From assembly GCA_050944475.1 (NCBI GenBank), contig JBMNRD010000001.1, positions 248,001-312,000 on the forward strand: a stretch of 64,000 bases of DNA. Reading direction: 5' to 3'. The position numbers and the translations under genes are program-made. Below the pieces are notes generated by a model that searched no databases, had not been told where the DNA came from, and saw only the letters and a program-made list of their open reading frames with translations. This DNA is from RGIG5612 sp050944475. GTDB taxonomy: Bacteria; Bacillota; Clostridia; Lachnospirales; Lachnospiraceae. Positions 46,201 to 54,205 of the stretch are shown here, one piece after another (position 1 is the stretch's first letter; each line of letters begins with the position of its first letter).

Positions 46201-46368
46201 AAAATGAATGATACCGGTGGTGTCCTCCAGAATGTCGGAAAAATAAAGATTTGTTTCCTTTGTGTTGCACAAGACAGGGGCCTTTTTACCCCTTGCACTC
46301 AGGAATTCCTCCCTTGCCACGTCCTTATTCCTGCCCAGCATCAGGGCATCGTAGAGCAAATCGTTCAA
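43279..46368 (-). CDS. Giant helical-repeat protein (resembles DUF5717)
   Basis: A 1029-residue protein starting with TTG that overlaps the rarA stop (TTGA), preceded by AAGGGGG. Residues about 45-130 are beta-rich (FQLENEGYAEMEVCCGDDF), about 140-880 look like an alpha-solenoid of helix pairs, and about 900-985 form a beta domain ending VKYFTLFFGESVSFKI. No signal peptide or membrane segment. It resembles the DUF5717 family I know from Lachnospirales, which is found beside DUF5716. Likely a scaffold or client-holding partner of the Hsp70-like protein. Confidence 0.72.
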   Translation of the reverse strand: MNDLLYDALMLGRNKDVAREEFLSARGKKAPVLCNTKETNLYFSDILEDTTGIIHFQLENEGYAEMEVCCGDDFIVFDRKVISTDDFQNGAFDFTFTVKAANLHNGKNFGRIIFRNPVMNISVDIIVHNKIRVSFGGGNFKTVFARICRDYINLRTGKIFRGEWQDTTEKLLKNIGGGDAEELFLILYRVSVLLAMERREEAGNLIEFVSGQLQKLGESHWDLLCYFLYIGSMYEMNDERTAEVTEKIRQIYDSHPSWMILWILFYMDSDFAENPGMMLDAMEEEFILRKCSSPAMYFEAAECLKKDPELLDELTDFNVQVMNFVAKEDFLSVSIAMKFAELVWNCPEEQLRGMSLDVLIRIMKASYDIFSGGLLLKTLCRLLVCADRKDKAFHDYFKRAIAGFLETEGIYNYFLYTADHEEFMLLPEIVLQFFYAREMLLGEHRAYFYACIIEYKNACREYYKKYSGNIIRYAAESINRGAAGSSYGVIYRELINEDLLPRELYGRMVEILHTREIKIDNSLIAGVLAFHKELGEYQESYLEKGSAMVRIFPPEAEILFKDTTGNLYYNIEYKSREFMNRAEFIDLCMKYSEINRYMLIGDNLPLLRVYKDPVEILEYMFGQMGSGMLRASYEQELLVEMIVYFSKNAKNDAVYDRLLYFTKFDLDANTRGKLIEVMIERKLFKEAFEEIEKYGFAAVEPAKLTILAHVVAELTDYEENEIMTALCRESFMKGDFDPIVFMYLRRNFNGDMETLQKMRTAALAYKMPDITIEERILKKTIEAGLPAEDGANAFMAYYEAGDDDVLKEDYMIMACDRYLYEKEKGAGFIFEYVEKELVEGKQFPDKTAVAFLLYMRKKDFIENRTVRVIENLLNDLARRSIMLEEFKDYGRHFELPAALCNCYTASVFKKSAPKSIQVTMPGLLEGAPVIDFELKQRGGKVHSNEPMKEIFEGCYVKYFTLFFGESVSFKIDGGPETVVTYHDLNIVHDGSRFALMDNMIKLIHSGDEEALEKAAKEYLIRDMLVDKLF

Positions 46369-47699
46369 CTTTCCCCCTTGTGCCTGTTCCTTAGGCGCTC
46401 AAGCCTTTCTTTCATTGTTTTTTCGTAACCCAAATCCCCCGGCTCGTAGAACCTTTTTCCCGTAAGCTCATCCGGCAGATACTGCTGCTGTACATAATGC
46501 TCGGGAAAATCATGTGCATATTTATATGTCAGCCCGTGTCCCAAGGACGCCGCGCCGCTGTAGTGGGCATCCTGCAGATGGGGCGGTACTGTCCTGACAT
46601 CCGTTGTCTTTACTGCGGACATGGCATTGTCTATGGCCATGTAGGCGGCATTGCTTTTCGGGGCGCATGCCACATACAGGGCGGCCTGGCTCAGTACAAT
46701 CCTTGCTTCGGGCATGCCTATCAGGTGCACCGCCTGCTGCGCGGCTACCGCAATCTGAAGTGCCGCAGGGTCTGCATTTCCCACATCCTCAGCGGCGCAA
46801 ATAGTAATCCTTCTTGCAATAAAATTCACATCCTCGCCTGCATAAATCATCTTGGCAAGGTAATAAACCGTTGCGTCCGGATCGGAGCCCCTCATGCTCT
46901 TAATAAATGCGGATATTGTATCGTAATGGTTATCTCCGTCCTTATCGTAACGCACATTTTTCTTTTGCATACATTGGGTGATTATTTCATCGGTTATATG
47001 TATTATCCCGTCCTCCGAGGGCGGGGTGGTGAGAATGGCAAGCTCGACGGCATTTAATGCAACCCTTGCGTCTCCTCCGGCAAAGTCCGAAATAAAACTT
47101 AATGCCGCTTCCTCAAGGACTGCATTATATGCGCCCATTCCCCTTTCCTTGTCGGACACCGCTTTTATCAGTATTTCCCTGATATCCTCCTTATCCAGGG
47201 GGAACAGTTCATATATAAACGAACGGGATATTAGAGCCCTGTTCACCTCAAAATACGGATTTTCCGTGGTTGCTCCTATCAGAATAATTGTTCCGTCCTC
47301 TACAAAGGGAAGCAGATAATCCTGCTGAGCTTTATTAAACCTGTGAATCTCATCTATGAAAAGGATGGTCTTCCGTCCGTACGCCCCGAGGGTCACCCCG
47401 GCTTCTTCCACAATTTCAACCATATCCTTCTTGCCGGCCACGGTGGCATTTATCCGACGAAACTGCGCCGAAGTAGTGTTGGCAATTACCATTGCCAGGG
47501 TGGTCTTTCCCGTACCCGACGGGCCATAAAAAATAACCGATGAAAGCCTGTCTGCCTTAATCGACCTGTAGAGCTGGCTTCCCGGTGCAAGGATGTGTTT
47601 CTGCCCCATTACCTCATCCAATATCCGCGGGCGTATGCGGTAAGCAAGGGGCGCTTCCTGCTGTATTTTATTTTTGTATGCATATTCGAAAATATCCAT
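46365..47699 (-). CDS. rarA: Replication-associated recombination ATPase RarA (MgsA)
   Basis: A 444-residue AAA+ clamp-loader-like ATPase that acts at stalled replication forks. It begins APLAYRIRPRILDEVMGQKH, has Walker A GPSGTGKTTLA, Walker B ILFIDEIHRFNKAQQD, sensor 1 GATTENPYFEVN, and the C-terminal DPDATVYYLAKMIYAGED block. First gene after the promoter at 47838-47866, with an overlap into the giant helical-repeat gene. Confidence 0.94.
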   Translation of the reverse strand: MDIFEYAYKNKIQQEAPLAYRIRPRILDEVMGQKHILAPGSQLYRSIKADRLSSVIFYGPSGTGKTTLAMVIANTTSAQFRRINATVAGKKDMVEIVEEAGVTLGAYGRKTILFIDEIHRFNKAQQDYLLPFVEDGTIILIGATTENPYFEVNRALISRSFIYELFPLDKEDIREILIKAVSDKERGMGAYNAVLEEAALSFISDFAGGDARVALNAVELAILTTPPSEDGIIHITDEIITQCMQKKNVRYDKDGDNHYDTISAFIKSMRGSDPDATVYYLAKMIYAGEDVNFIARRITICAAEDVGNADPAALQIAVAAQQAVHLIGMPEARIVLSQAALYVACAPKSNAAYMAIDNAMSAVKTTDVRTVPPHLQDAHYSGAASLGHGLTYKYAHDFPEHYVQQQYLPDELTGKRFYEPGDLGYEKTMKERLERLRNRHKGES

Positions 47700-47837
47700 T
47701 ATCTGCTTTTGATTGGTGCAAAAATTTGCCCTGTCCGCCGGCTTCTTATTTCGGCGATGACACCGTCGGGCAGTTGTTCTCAGCCGCCGCGACTTCCTTT
47801 GGAATTCTGCCTGTATAATGTATTTTCTTAAACAAAT

Positions 47838-47866
47838 ATTATAACACTCGGGCTATTTCTTATCAA
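47838..47866 (-). promoter_or_regulatory. Promoter of rarA and the downstream cassette
   Basis: Minus-strand TTGATA (47866-47861), 17-base spacer, perfect TATAAT (47843-47838). It leaves an unusually long leader of about 130 bases before the rarA ATG, in which I see no known riboswitch. Confidence 0.65.
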
Positions 47867-47989
47867 GACATGGGCTGAATTCAATTTCTGCAGCTGACCC
47901 GGTATTTTCAAATTGCGTAAAGTATAAATATATGTTAGTCTGTTATTAAGATATCAATAAGCGTTGTACCCCCGTCATAGGAGGCAGGC

Positions 47990-48508
47990 ATGTTAGTTAA
48001 TTCTTTTACCATCTACAAATTGATGATTCTGTACATGCTCAATAAGCTTGACTGCAAGCTTACCAACGCTCAGCTGTCACAGTTTTTCATTGCAAATAAA
48101 TATACCGATTATTTCAACATTCAGCAGACCCTGTCTGATCTGGTAAGTTCCGGCTTCATTGACAAAATTGTCATTCGCAATACCTCTTATTACAGCATTA
48201 CCCCGGAGGGCTATGATACGCTGACTTTTTTCAAAAACCAGATTCCGATAGGCGCCCTCGATGACATAAACGAGTTTCTGGATAATAATAAATTTGCCTT
48301 AAAAAATGAGGTGGGAACCACCTCGGATTATTACAAGCACACCACCGGGGACTTTATCGCCCACTGTCAGGTTATGGAAGGTAAATCTCTCCTGTACGAA
48401 CTGAATGTGTCCGTCCCGTCAGAAGAGGAAGCCAAGCGGATATGTGATAACTGGCGCCTTGCCTCGGAGGACATTTACGCCTTTGTAATGCAAAATCTCC
48501 TTCAGTAA
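47990..48508 (+). CDS. DUF4364 family protein, winged-helix-like
   Basis: A 172-residue protein typical of Clostridia, starting MLVNSFTIYKLMILYMLNKL, with a predicted winged-helix N-terminal half (NIQQTLSDLVSSGFIDKI followed by YYSITPEGYDTLTFF) resembling PadR-like regulators. GGAGGCAGGC precedes the ATG. A DNA-binding role is inferred from fold; target unknown. Confidence 0.85.
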   Translation: MLVNSFTIYKLMILYMLNKLDCKLTNAQLSQFFIANKYTDYFNIQQTLSDLVSSGFIDKIVIRNTSYYSITPEGYDTLTFFKNQIPIGALDDINEFLDNNKFALKNEVGTTSDYYKHTTGDFIAHCQVMEGKSLLYELNVSVPSEEEAKRICDNWRLASEDIYAFVMQNLLQ

Positions 48509-48529
48509 CAATTTATCAATAACAGCTTA

Positions 48530-49123
48530 TCAATCCTCTTTGCCGAGAATCGATGTGATTGTGCTCCAAACTTCATCTCTGCCCTCTCCGGTCACCGAGG
48601 AAAAAGGAATCATTATCGTGTCCCTTTCAAGACCGAGGCCCTCTCGCAGTGTTTTTACATGCTTACGGAGGGCATTTTTACCGAGTTTATCCGACTTTGT
48701 TGCAATTATTATGGGGAGATTTCCCGTGGCCACCGCCCATTCATACATTTGCCGGTCACTCGCCTTAGCCTCATGACGGATATCCGCCAGAATGAAAATC
48801 GCCTTCAGCTGCTCTGAAGTGTTCAGATATTTTTCTATCATCTTACCCCAGCGCTCCCGGGTTTCTCCGGAAATCTTTGCATAGCCGTATCCTGGCAGAT
48901 CCACAAAATACAGCTCCTTGTTCACATTATAGAAGTTAATCGTCCGGGTTTTTCCGGGCTGCCCCGAAGTTCTGGCAAGGGATTTTCGGTTAATCAGAGA
49001 GTTAATCAGGGAAGATTTTCCCACATTGGAACGTCCCGCAAATGCCACCTGCGGTAAAGATGTCTGCGGCAAAGCCGAGGTCGGTCCGCAAACGATTTCA
49101 AGTTCCACGCTTTTTATTATCAT
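48530..49123 (-). CDS. engB: Ribosome biogenesis GTPase EngB (YsxC/YihA)
   Basis: A 197-residue GTPase needed for 50S subunit maturation. G1 is AGRSNVGKSSLINSL, G3 is VDLPGYGYAKIS, and G4 is TKSDKLGK. It lies downstream of clpX, but a hairpin terminator separates them, so it is partly independent. In many Firmicutes lon stands between clpX and engB; it is missing here. Confidence 0.95.
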   Translation of the reverse strand: MIIKSVELEIVCGPTSALPQTSLPQVAFAGRSNVGKSSLINSLINRKSLARTSGQPGKTRTINFYNVNKELYFVDLPGYGYAKISGETRERWGKMIEKYLNTSEQLKAIFILADIRHEAKASDRQMYEWAVATGNLPIIIATKSDKLGKNALRKHVKTLREGLGLERDTIMIPFSSVTGEGRDEVWSTITSILGKED

Positions 49124-49150
49124 TCCTGTTACCTATATAAAATACCTTTA

Positions 49151-49181
49151 TAAAAGGCGCCGTTTGGTTACGGCGCCCTTT
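49151..49181. terminator. Terminator after clpX
   Basis: Stem GGCGCCG/CGGCGCC with an eight-base loop and T-runs on both sides (TTTTA on the minus strand, CTTTTTATTTT on the plus). Begins right after the clpX stop. Confidence 0.8.
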
Positions 49182-50447
49182 TTATTTTACCATGTCCGCA
49201 GTGACGGCATATTCGGTAATGAAATCATCCGACGGAATCTCAAACATTATGTCCATCATGATGTCTTCCATTATGCTGCGAAGCCCTCTGGCGCCTATCT
49301 TGCGCTCAAAAGCCTTTTTCGCAATTGCCTCCACCGCTCCGTCTTCAAATGTCAGCTCCACGCCGTCAAGTCCGAACAGCGCCTTATACTGCTTAATCAG
49401 GGCGTTTTTCGGCTCTTTCAGGATGCGGATCAAGTCCTCTTCCTTCAGAGATTTCAGGGACACCACAACGGGTACGCGGCCGATGAACTCCGGAATCAGA
49501 CCGAACTTCATCAAATCCTGAGGCATAACCTGCCTGAACATATCATCTATCTGGGCGCTGCCGTTCACGGATATATCCGCGCCGAAGCCCATACCCTTTT
49601 TATCCACTCTGGCCTCAACTATTTTCTCCAATCCGGCAAATGCGCCGCCGCAGATAAAGAGTATGTTGGTGGTGTCAATAGGTATCAGCTCCTGCTGAGG
49701 ATGCTTTCTGCCTCCCTGCGGGGGGACGGACGCCTCCGTGCCCTCGATGATTTTCAGGAGCGCCTGCTGGACGCCCTCTCCGGACACGTCACGAGTAATC
49801 GACACGTTCTCGCTTTTCTTGGTAATTTTATCAATTTCATCAATGTAGACGATGCCGTACTGGGCCCGCTCAACATCATAATCGGCGGCCTGGATCAGCT
49901 TCAGGAGGATGTTTTCCACATCCTCTCCCACATAACCCGCTTCGGTAAGGGTTGTTGCGTCCGCAATGGCGAACGGCACATTGATAATCTTCGCCAGCGT
50001 CTGGGCAAGGAACGTCTTGCCCGAACCTGTAGGTCCGATCATCAGAATGTTGCTCTTTTGCAGTTCAACATCAAGCTTTTCCCTTGACAGAATTCTCTTG
50101 TAATGATTGTATACCTGGACGGAAAGCACCTTCTTGGCCTCGTCCTGCCCTATCACGTACTCATCAAGGAACGCCTTGATTTCCTTCGGTTTGTACAATG
50201 TAATATCCAAATCCTGCAACTCTTTGTCATCCTCGGGAAAATCATCAAATGTTTCCCGATATATGTCCATGCACCTGCTTACGCAATCCAGACAAATATA
50301 CACATTTCCGGGACCTGCAATCAGGCTGCAGCCCGCCTGCTCGGCGTTCTTTCCGCAAAAAGAACATACCGGCAGTCTCGGTTCAGCTTTCTGGCTCTTC
50401 GGACGATTCAATGTCTGACCGTTTTTTGGTTTTTTGCTGTCTGTCAT
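49182..50447 (-). CDS. clpX: ATP-dependent Clp protease ATP-binding subunit ClpX
   Basis: A 421-residue AAA+ unfoldase that feeds ClpP. N-terminal zinc-binding domain with CSFCGK and CLDCVSRC; Walker A MIGPTGSGKTFLAQTLA; Walker B IVYIDEIDKI; the ClpP-binding IGF-type loop appears as LFGLDGV near 360; RSIMEDIMMDIMFEIPS is the usual C-terminal signature. Follows clpP by 23 bases. Confidence 0.96.
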   Translation of the reverse strand: MTDSKKPKNGQTLNRPKSQKAEPRLPVCSFCGKNAEQAGCSLIAGPGNVYICLDCVSRCMDIYRETFDDFPEDDKELQDLDITLYKPKEIKAFLDEYVIGQDEAKKVLSVQVYNHYKRILSREKLDVELQKSNILMIGPTGSGKTFLAQTLAKIINVPFAIADATTLTEAGYVGEDVENILLKLIQAADYDVERAQYGIVYIDEIDKITKKSENVSITRDVSGEGVQQALLKIIEGTEASVPPQGGRKHPQQELIPIDTTNILFICGGAFAGLEKIVEARVDKKGMGFGADISVNGSAQIDDMFRQVMPQDLMKFGLIPEFIGRVPVVVSLKSLKEEDLIRILKEPKNALIKQYKALFGLDGVELTFEDGAVEAIAKKAFERKIGARGLRSIMEDIMMDIMFEIPSDDFITEYAVTADMVK

Positions 50448-50470
50448 AATAATACCCTAATCGGCCTGTT

Positions 50471-51052
50471 TTAATGATTGGCTATAACCGCATCAATCAG
50501 ACCGTACTCAACCGCCTCGTTTGCCGTAAGCCAATTGTCGCGTTCGGTATCTGTAGCAACCTCTTCGACGGATTTCCCCGTATTTTCCGCGAGAATCTGA
50601 TTCAATTTGTCCCTGGTGCGCAGGATGCGATCCGCATTTATCTTAATGTCGGAGGCCTGACCCTGCGCGCCGCCGGAGGGCTGATGAATCATAATTTCCG
50701 CGTTTGGCAGGGCAAATCTTTTACCCTTTGTGCCGCCGGCGAGCAGAAATGCCCCCATGCTGGCCGCCATGCCGATACAGGTTGTGCACACGTCACACTT
50801 CACATACTGCATGGTGTCATAAATGGCAAAACCCGCAGACACGCTGCCACCCGGGCTGTTGATGTAAAAATTGATGTCCTTGCCGGGATCCTCCGACTCC
50901 AGGAAAAGCATCTGGGCCACAACAAGCCCCGCGGTAACGTCATTTATCTCCTCGCCGAGGAAAATGATTCTCTCCTTAAGAAGTCTGGAGAAAATATCAT
51001 AGGCTCTTTCGCCCCTGCTGCTGCTTTCAATGACTGTTGGAACTAAACTCAT
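50471..51052 (-). CDS. clpP: ATP-dependent Clp protease proteolytic subunit ClpP
   Basis: A 193-residue serine peptidase. The catalytic triad is Ser98 (GMAASMGAFLL), His123 (MIHQPSGG) and Asp172 (TERDNWLT). The oligomer-forming FLGEEINDVTAGLVVAQML handle region is present. The ATG at 51052 follows GGGAGG by six bases; upstream in-frame codons are not part of the protein. Middle gene of tig-clpP-clpX. Confidence 0.96.
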   Translation of the reverse strand: MSLVPTVIESSSRGERAYDIFSRLLKERIIFLGEEINDVTAGLVVAQMLFLESEDPGKDINFYINSPGGSVSAGFAIYDTMQYVKCDVCTTCIGMAASMGAFLLAGGTKGKRFALPNAEIMIHQPSGGAQGQASDIKINADRILRTRDKLNQILAENTGKSVEEVATDTERDNWLTANEAVEYGLIDAVIANH

Positions 51053-51071
51053 AATAACCTCCCAATATGTC

Positions 51072-52400
51072 TTATTCTTTATCGGATTTCTCGTCTTCCT
51101 CAAGCTGCGGAGCCGGAACCGCCTTGCCTTTCTCAAGTAGGAAATCGGAGGCCTTGTTTGCGGCGATATCATGCTCAAGGTCCTCCAGCTCCTCTGCCGA
51201 AACGGTTTCCCTGACCTTATCTATCTCCATGTGATAAGCCTCCGCCATTTCCTGAAGTTGAGTGTTAACATCCTCCTCTGTTGCAAGAAGCCCTTCCGCC
51301 TGCGCAATTGCCTCAAGGGTCAGGCGGCCCTTGATTGTCTTGACTGCATAAGGTCTTTGTGCTGCAATGAACTCCTCCGGGCTCTGGTTAATCATCCGGA
51401 GATACTGCTCCATGCCGATTCCGTACTGCTGCAGATTCATCTGCATCTGGCGTGCCAGAATCTTTGACTGCTCATTTATCATGGCGTCCGGCAAAGTCAT
51501 CTGTGCATTTTCCGCGGCCTTCTGAATCAACTCCTCCTTGGCCTTGGCCCTGGCTTCGCTCCTCTTTCTGTCCTCAATGGTCTTTGCCAAATCAGCTCTG
51601 TATTCTTCTAAGGTTTCGAATTCGGAAACCTCCGATGCGAACTCATCATCAAGCTCGGGAAGCTCTTTTCTTTCAATCTTGTTGATTTTGCACTTGAAAA
51701 CTGCCGGCTTGCCTTCAAGCTCCTTGGACTGATAAACCTCGGGGAAGGTAACATTCACGTCAAACTCGTCCCCCACATTGTGTCCGGCCACCTGGTCTTC
51801 AAAGGTGTCTATGAAGCTGTGGCTTCCCAGCACCAGACTGTAGTTGTCGGCCTTGCCGCCGTCAAACTGCTTTCCGTCAACATATCCGTCAAACGCAAGA
51901 TAAACGGTATCGCCTTCCTCGGCGGGTCTGTCTGTAATTTCCACCTTGCGGCTGTTCATTTCCCTTGCTCTTTCAAGCTCACTGTTGATATCATCTTCCG
52001 TTACCTCAACACTGAACTCCGTATATTCAAGTCCCTTGTACTTGCCCAGCGTGACCTCGGGCTTGATTGCAACCAGTGCAGTGTAAATAAAGTTCTTTCC
52101 GCGCTCAATCTGCTCAGTGTCAATTTCCGGTGCGGAAACGATTTCAAGCTCGCAATCCTTAACCTCATCCGCATAAGTGTCGTTAATTGCAAAGTTGACG
52201 GCATCCTCGTAGAATATCTCAACACCGTAAACCATCTCTGCTCTTTTCTGCGGGACCTTGCCCTTACGAAAGCCCGGAACACTAATCCGGTTTTTCATCT
52301 TATTGTATGCCCTTGTGATGCATTCCTCAAACTTTTCGGCCTCAACCTCAATTGTAAGTTTGGCCATATTGCCTTCTAATTTTTCTACTTTTAAACTCAT
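51072..52400 (-). CDS. tig: Trigger factor
   Basis: A ribosome-associated chaperone and prolyl isomerase of about 442 residues. The ribosome-binding signature is ISVPGFRKGKVP near residue 36; the FKBP-like domain covers about 150-240 (PAEEGDTVYLAFDGYVDG); the C-terminal arms are helical. The ATG at 52400 follows GAGGAG. It heads the tig-clpP-clpX operon, the standard order. Confidence 0.95.
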   Translation of the reverse strand: MSLKVEKLEGNMAKLTIEVEAEKFEECITRAYNKMKNRISVPGFRKGKVPQKRAEMVYGVEIFYEDAVNFAINDTYADEVKDCELEIVSAPEIDTEQIERGKNFIYTALVAIKPEVTLGKYKGLEYTEFSVEVTEDDINSELERAREMNSRKVEITDRPAEEGDTVYLAFDGYVDGKQFDGGKADNYSLVLGSHSFIDTFEDQVAGHNVGDEFDVNVTFPEVYQSKELEGKPAVFKCKINKIERKELPELDDEFASEVSEFETLEEYRADLAKTIEDRKRSEARAKAKEELIQKAAENAQMTLPDAMINEQSKILARQMQMNLQQYGIGMEQYLRMINQSPEEFIAAQRPYAVKTIKGRLTLEAIAQAEGLLATEEDVNTQLQEMAEAYHMEIDKVRETVSAEELEDLEHDIAANKASDFLLEKGKAVPAPQLEEDEKSDKE

Positions 52401-52459
52401 TCCTGCTGCTCCTCGTTTTAGGTTATCAGTTTCTGTCAACCTTGACTCGACGAAATTGG

Positions 52460-52488
52460 ATTTTATCACAGAAATCCCCAATATTCAA
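52460..52488 (-). promoter_or_regulatory. Promoter of tig-clpP-clpX
   Basis: Minus-strand TTGAAT (52488-52483), 17-base spacer, TAAAAT (52465-52460) with a TG one base before the -10. No CtsR or CIRCE operator is visible. Confidence 0.65.
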
Positions 52489-52649
52489 CAATTATATGAG
52501 AAAAGTTCCCGCAGACTTTCGGCCGCTCGTAGAGCTTACAGAAAACCGCGGCTATGTAGAAGGCTATAAGGCACACGAAAGCCAATGTGTACAAAAGCCG
52601 ATATTACACAATTTCGGATAAAATCCGAGCAACTACAAAACCGCTCAAG

Positions 52650-53279
52650 TCATTCAGCGCGAAGACAACCCACGGCGAATCGGCGGCTGATATCATATGT
52701 GCATGTATAAAGAAGCAGGTCCCAGGGACTGTCCTTTACTGCGGAAACCTCATGCGGACCGAGAATCTCAATGTTTTTCACAAGATAGGTTATTGCCGTC
52801 CCCTCCACATCCGTGAATACAACAATGTCATCTATATTCAACGCGGACAGGCGTCCGAAATGGCTGTCATAATAATGGGCGGCAATTACCAGATTGTTTG
52901 TTCGCGGATTGCCGAATTGCCGGCAGGGGGCGATTTTCAAGCGGACATAATCCCAGTCGGACATTACCGGAAGCTCCAGCATCAGCGTCGGAAAGGAAAG
53001 GATTCCTATGTAGCCGTAACCGTCGATTTCCGCCACCATTAGCGGTGCGGGATTGTTCCCGTCCTCCCGGACAGAGATAATATCCCGGTTAACGGGCTCT
53101 CCTTCTGCATTTTTTTCAACCGGTTTCTCGGAAATTACACTCTGAACGGAAAGAAGCGCATCCGCCACGGCCTCCGCCGCCATGTCCGCCTCCCTCCGGT
53201 TGTATAGAAACAGGGCCAGAGCTCCGATCAGGAGCACCGACCCCAGTACCATAAAAACTATTCCCGTAATGCGCTTCAA
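52650..53279 (-). CDS. Second sortase of the pilus locus
   Basis: A 209-residue sortase with an N-terminal membrane anchor (about 5-28). The catalytic His lies in VIAAHYYDSHFG and the Cys in LLLYTCTYDISRR, with a following Arg, as expected for the sortase barrel. The TTG start overlaps the stop of the minor pilin (TTGA) and has AGGA about nine bases upstream; ATG nine codons later is possible. The class is unclear, perhaps a housekeeping-like or class B/D relative that anchors the base pilin. No clear terminator follows. Confidence 0.78.
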   Translation of the reverse strand: MKRITGIVFMVLGSVLLIGALALFLYNRREADMAAEAVADALLSVQSVISEKPVEKNAEGEPVNRDIISVREDGNNPAPLMVAEIDGYGYIGILSFPTLMLELPVMSDWDYVRLKIAPCRQFGNPRTNNLVIAAHYYDSHFGRLSALNIDDIVVFTDVEGTAITYLVKNIEILGPHEVSAVKDSPWDLLLYTCTYDISRRFAVGCLRAE

Positions 53280-54193
53280 CTCTTTTTCTTCCTTACGGTA
53301 AACACCAGAAAACAACCCGTTACAAGGAGCAGCAATCCCAGACTCGCCATAAGCGGGACGGGCCACCTGAGTTGTCCTGTAATAATCAAAGATGATGTGT
53401 TTGTTATTGTAATGACCATACCGTTACTTTCATAGCTTACGCTATAACCCCTCGGTATGTTTGTTTCAATAACGGACCAGAGGTAGTTGCCGTCCAGGTC
53501 ATTCCATGTGTGTGTCCATGCATTTTCGTCACTGAGCCTTACCTCGTCATATACTACCCTGCTCCTTAAAAGCTGCACCGTAATATATGCGGGCCTGTCT
53601 TTCCCGTCGTCAATCCACTTTTTTCTCACACTCAAGTCTGTGGGTTGTACGGGAAGAGGATTCATCTTTGCCTTGGGAAGGGCATCCACTTCATAATCCC
53701 AGGAATCATTATCGGCATTCCGGACGGGAAGTGTAATCAGGAAGGGCTCCATCGGGAAATATCCCTCCACCGGCGCCGTCTGTACAATTAAATGAACACC
53801 CACGGCAAGACCGGAAAATATCAGCTTGCCATGTTCATCCAGTGAAGAAGTTTTTCCCTTTAATTTATTTTTTTCGGCAAAAAGGGCCAGCTTTTCGACC
53901 AGCACGGGGTCTTCAAGGTCATCCAGGACCGCACCGCTTGTCGCAAAATTCCCCATCGAAATGTCAAAACTTAAATTGCCGCCGTCATTCTTTATGCCGG
54001 CTACATAATACACTGTGAAGCCGCCGCCGGTTATAGGATTACCTGTTTCATCTTCATAGGTAAGAGTAACCGCGCAGTCCGTCCTTGAGGTGTCCGGCAT
54101 TTCCCATTCGGCAAAGGAAGCTGTAACACAAATCACAGCCATCGCCGACAGAAGCAATATAAAAATTATCGGTATTCTCAAGCCTCGTGGCAT
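53276..54193 (-). CDS. Minor pilin with Cna-B-like domain and altered sorting motif
   Basis: A 305-residue secreted protein: signal peptide (about 6-28), a first SpaA/prealbumin-like domain, then a Cna-B-type domain (VRKKWIDDGKDRPAYITV ... NYLWSVIETNIPRGY, with the E-box glutamate). The C-terminus is a hydrophobic helix and KKKS tail preceded by LIITGQLRWPVP. Related minor pilins carry LPxTGQLxWPVP, so the LPxTG proline is lost here. Probably the pilus base subunit, processed by the second sortase immediately downstream. Confidence 0.8.
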   Translation of the reverse strand: MPRGLRIPIIFILLLSAMAVICVTASFAEWEMPDTSRTDCAVTLTYEDETGNPITGGGFTVYYVAGIKNDGGNLSFDISMGNFATSGAVLDDLEDPVLVEKLALFAEKNKLKGKTSSLDEHGKLIFSGLAVGVHLIVQTAPVEGYFPMEPFLITLPVRNADNDSWDYEVDALPKAKMNPLPVQPTDLSVRKKWIDDGKDRPAYITVQLLRSRVVYDEVRLSDENAWTHTWNDLDGNYLWSVIETNIPRGYSVSYESNGMVITITNTSSLIITGQLRWPVPLMASLGLLLLVTGCFLVFTVRKKKS

Positions 54194-54205
54194 GTTCCGC
54201 CTCCT

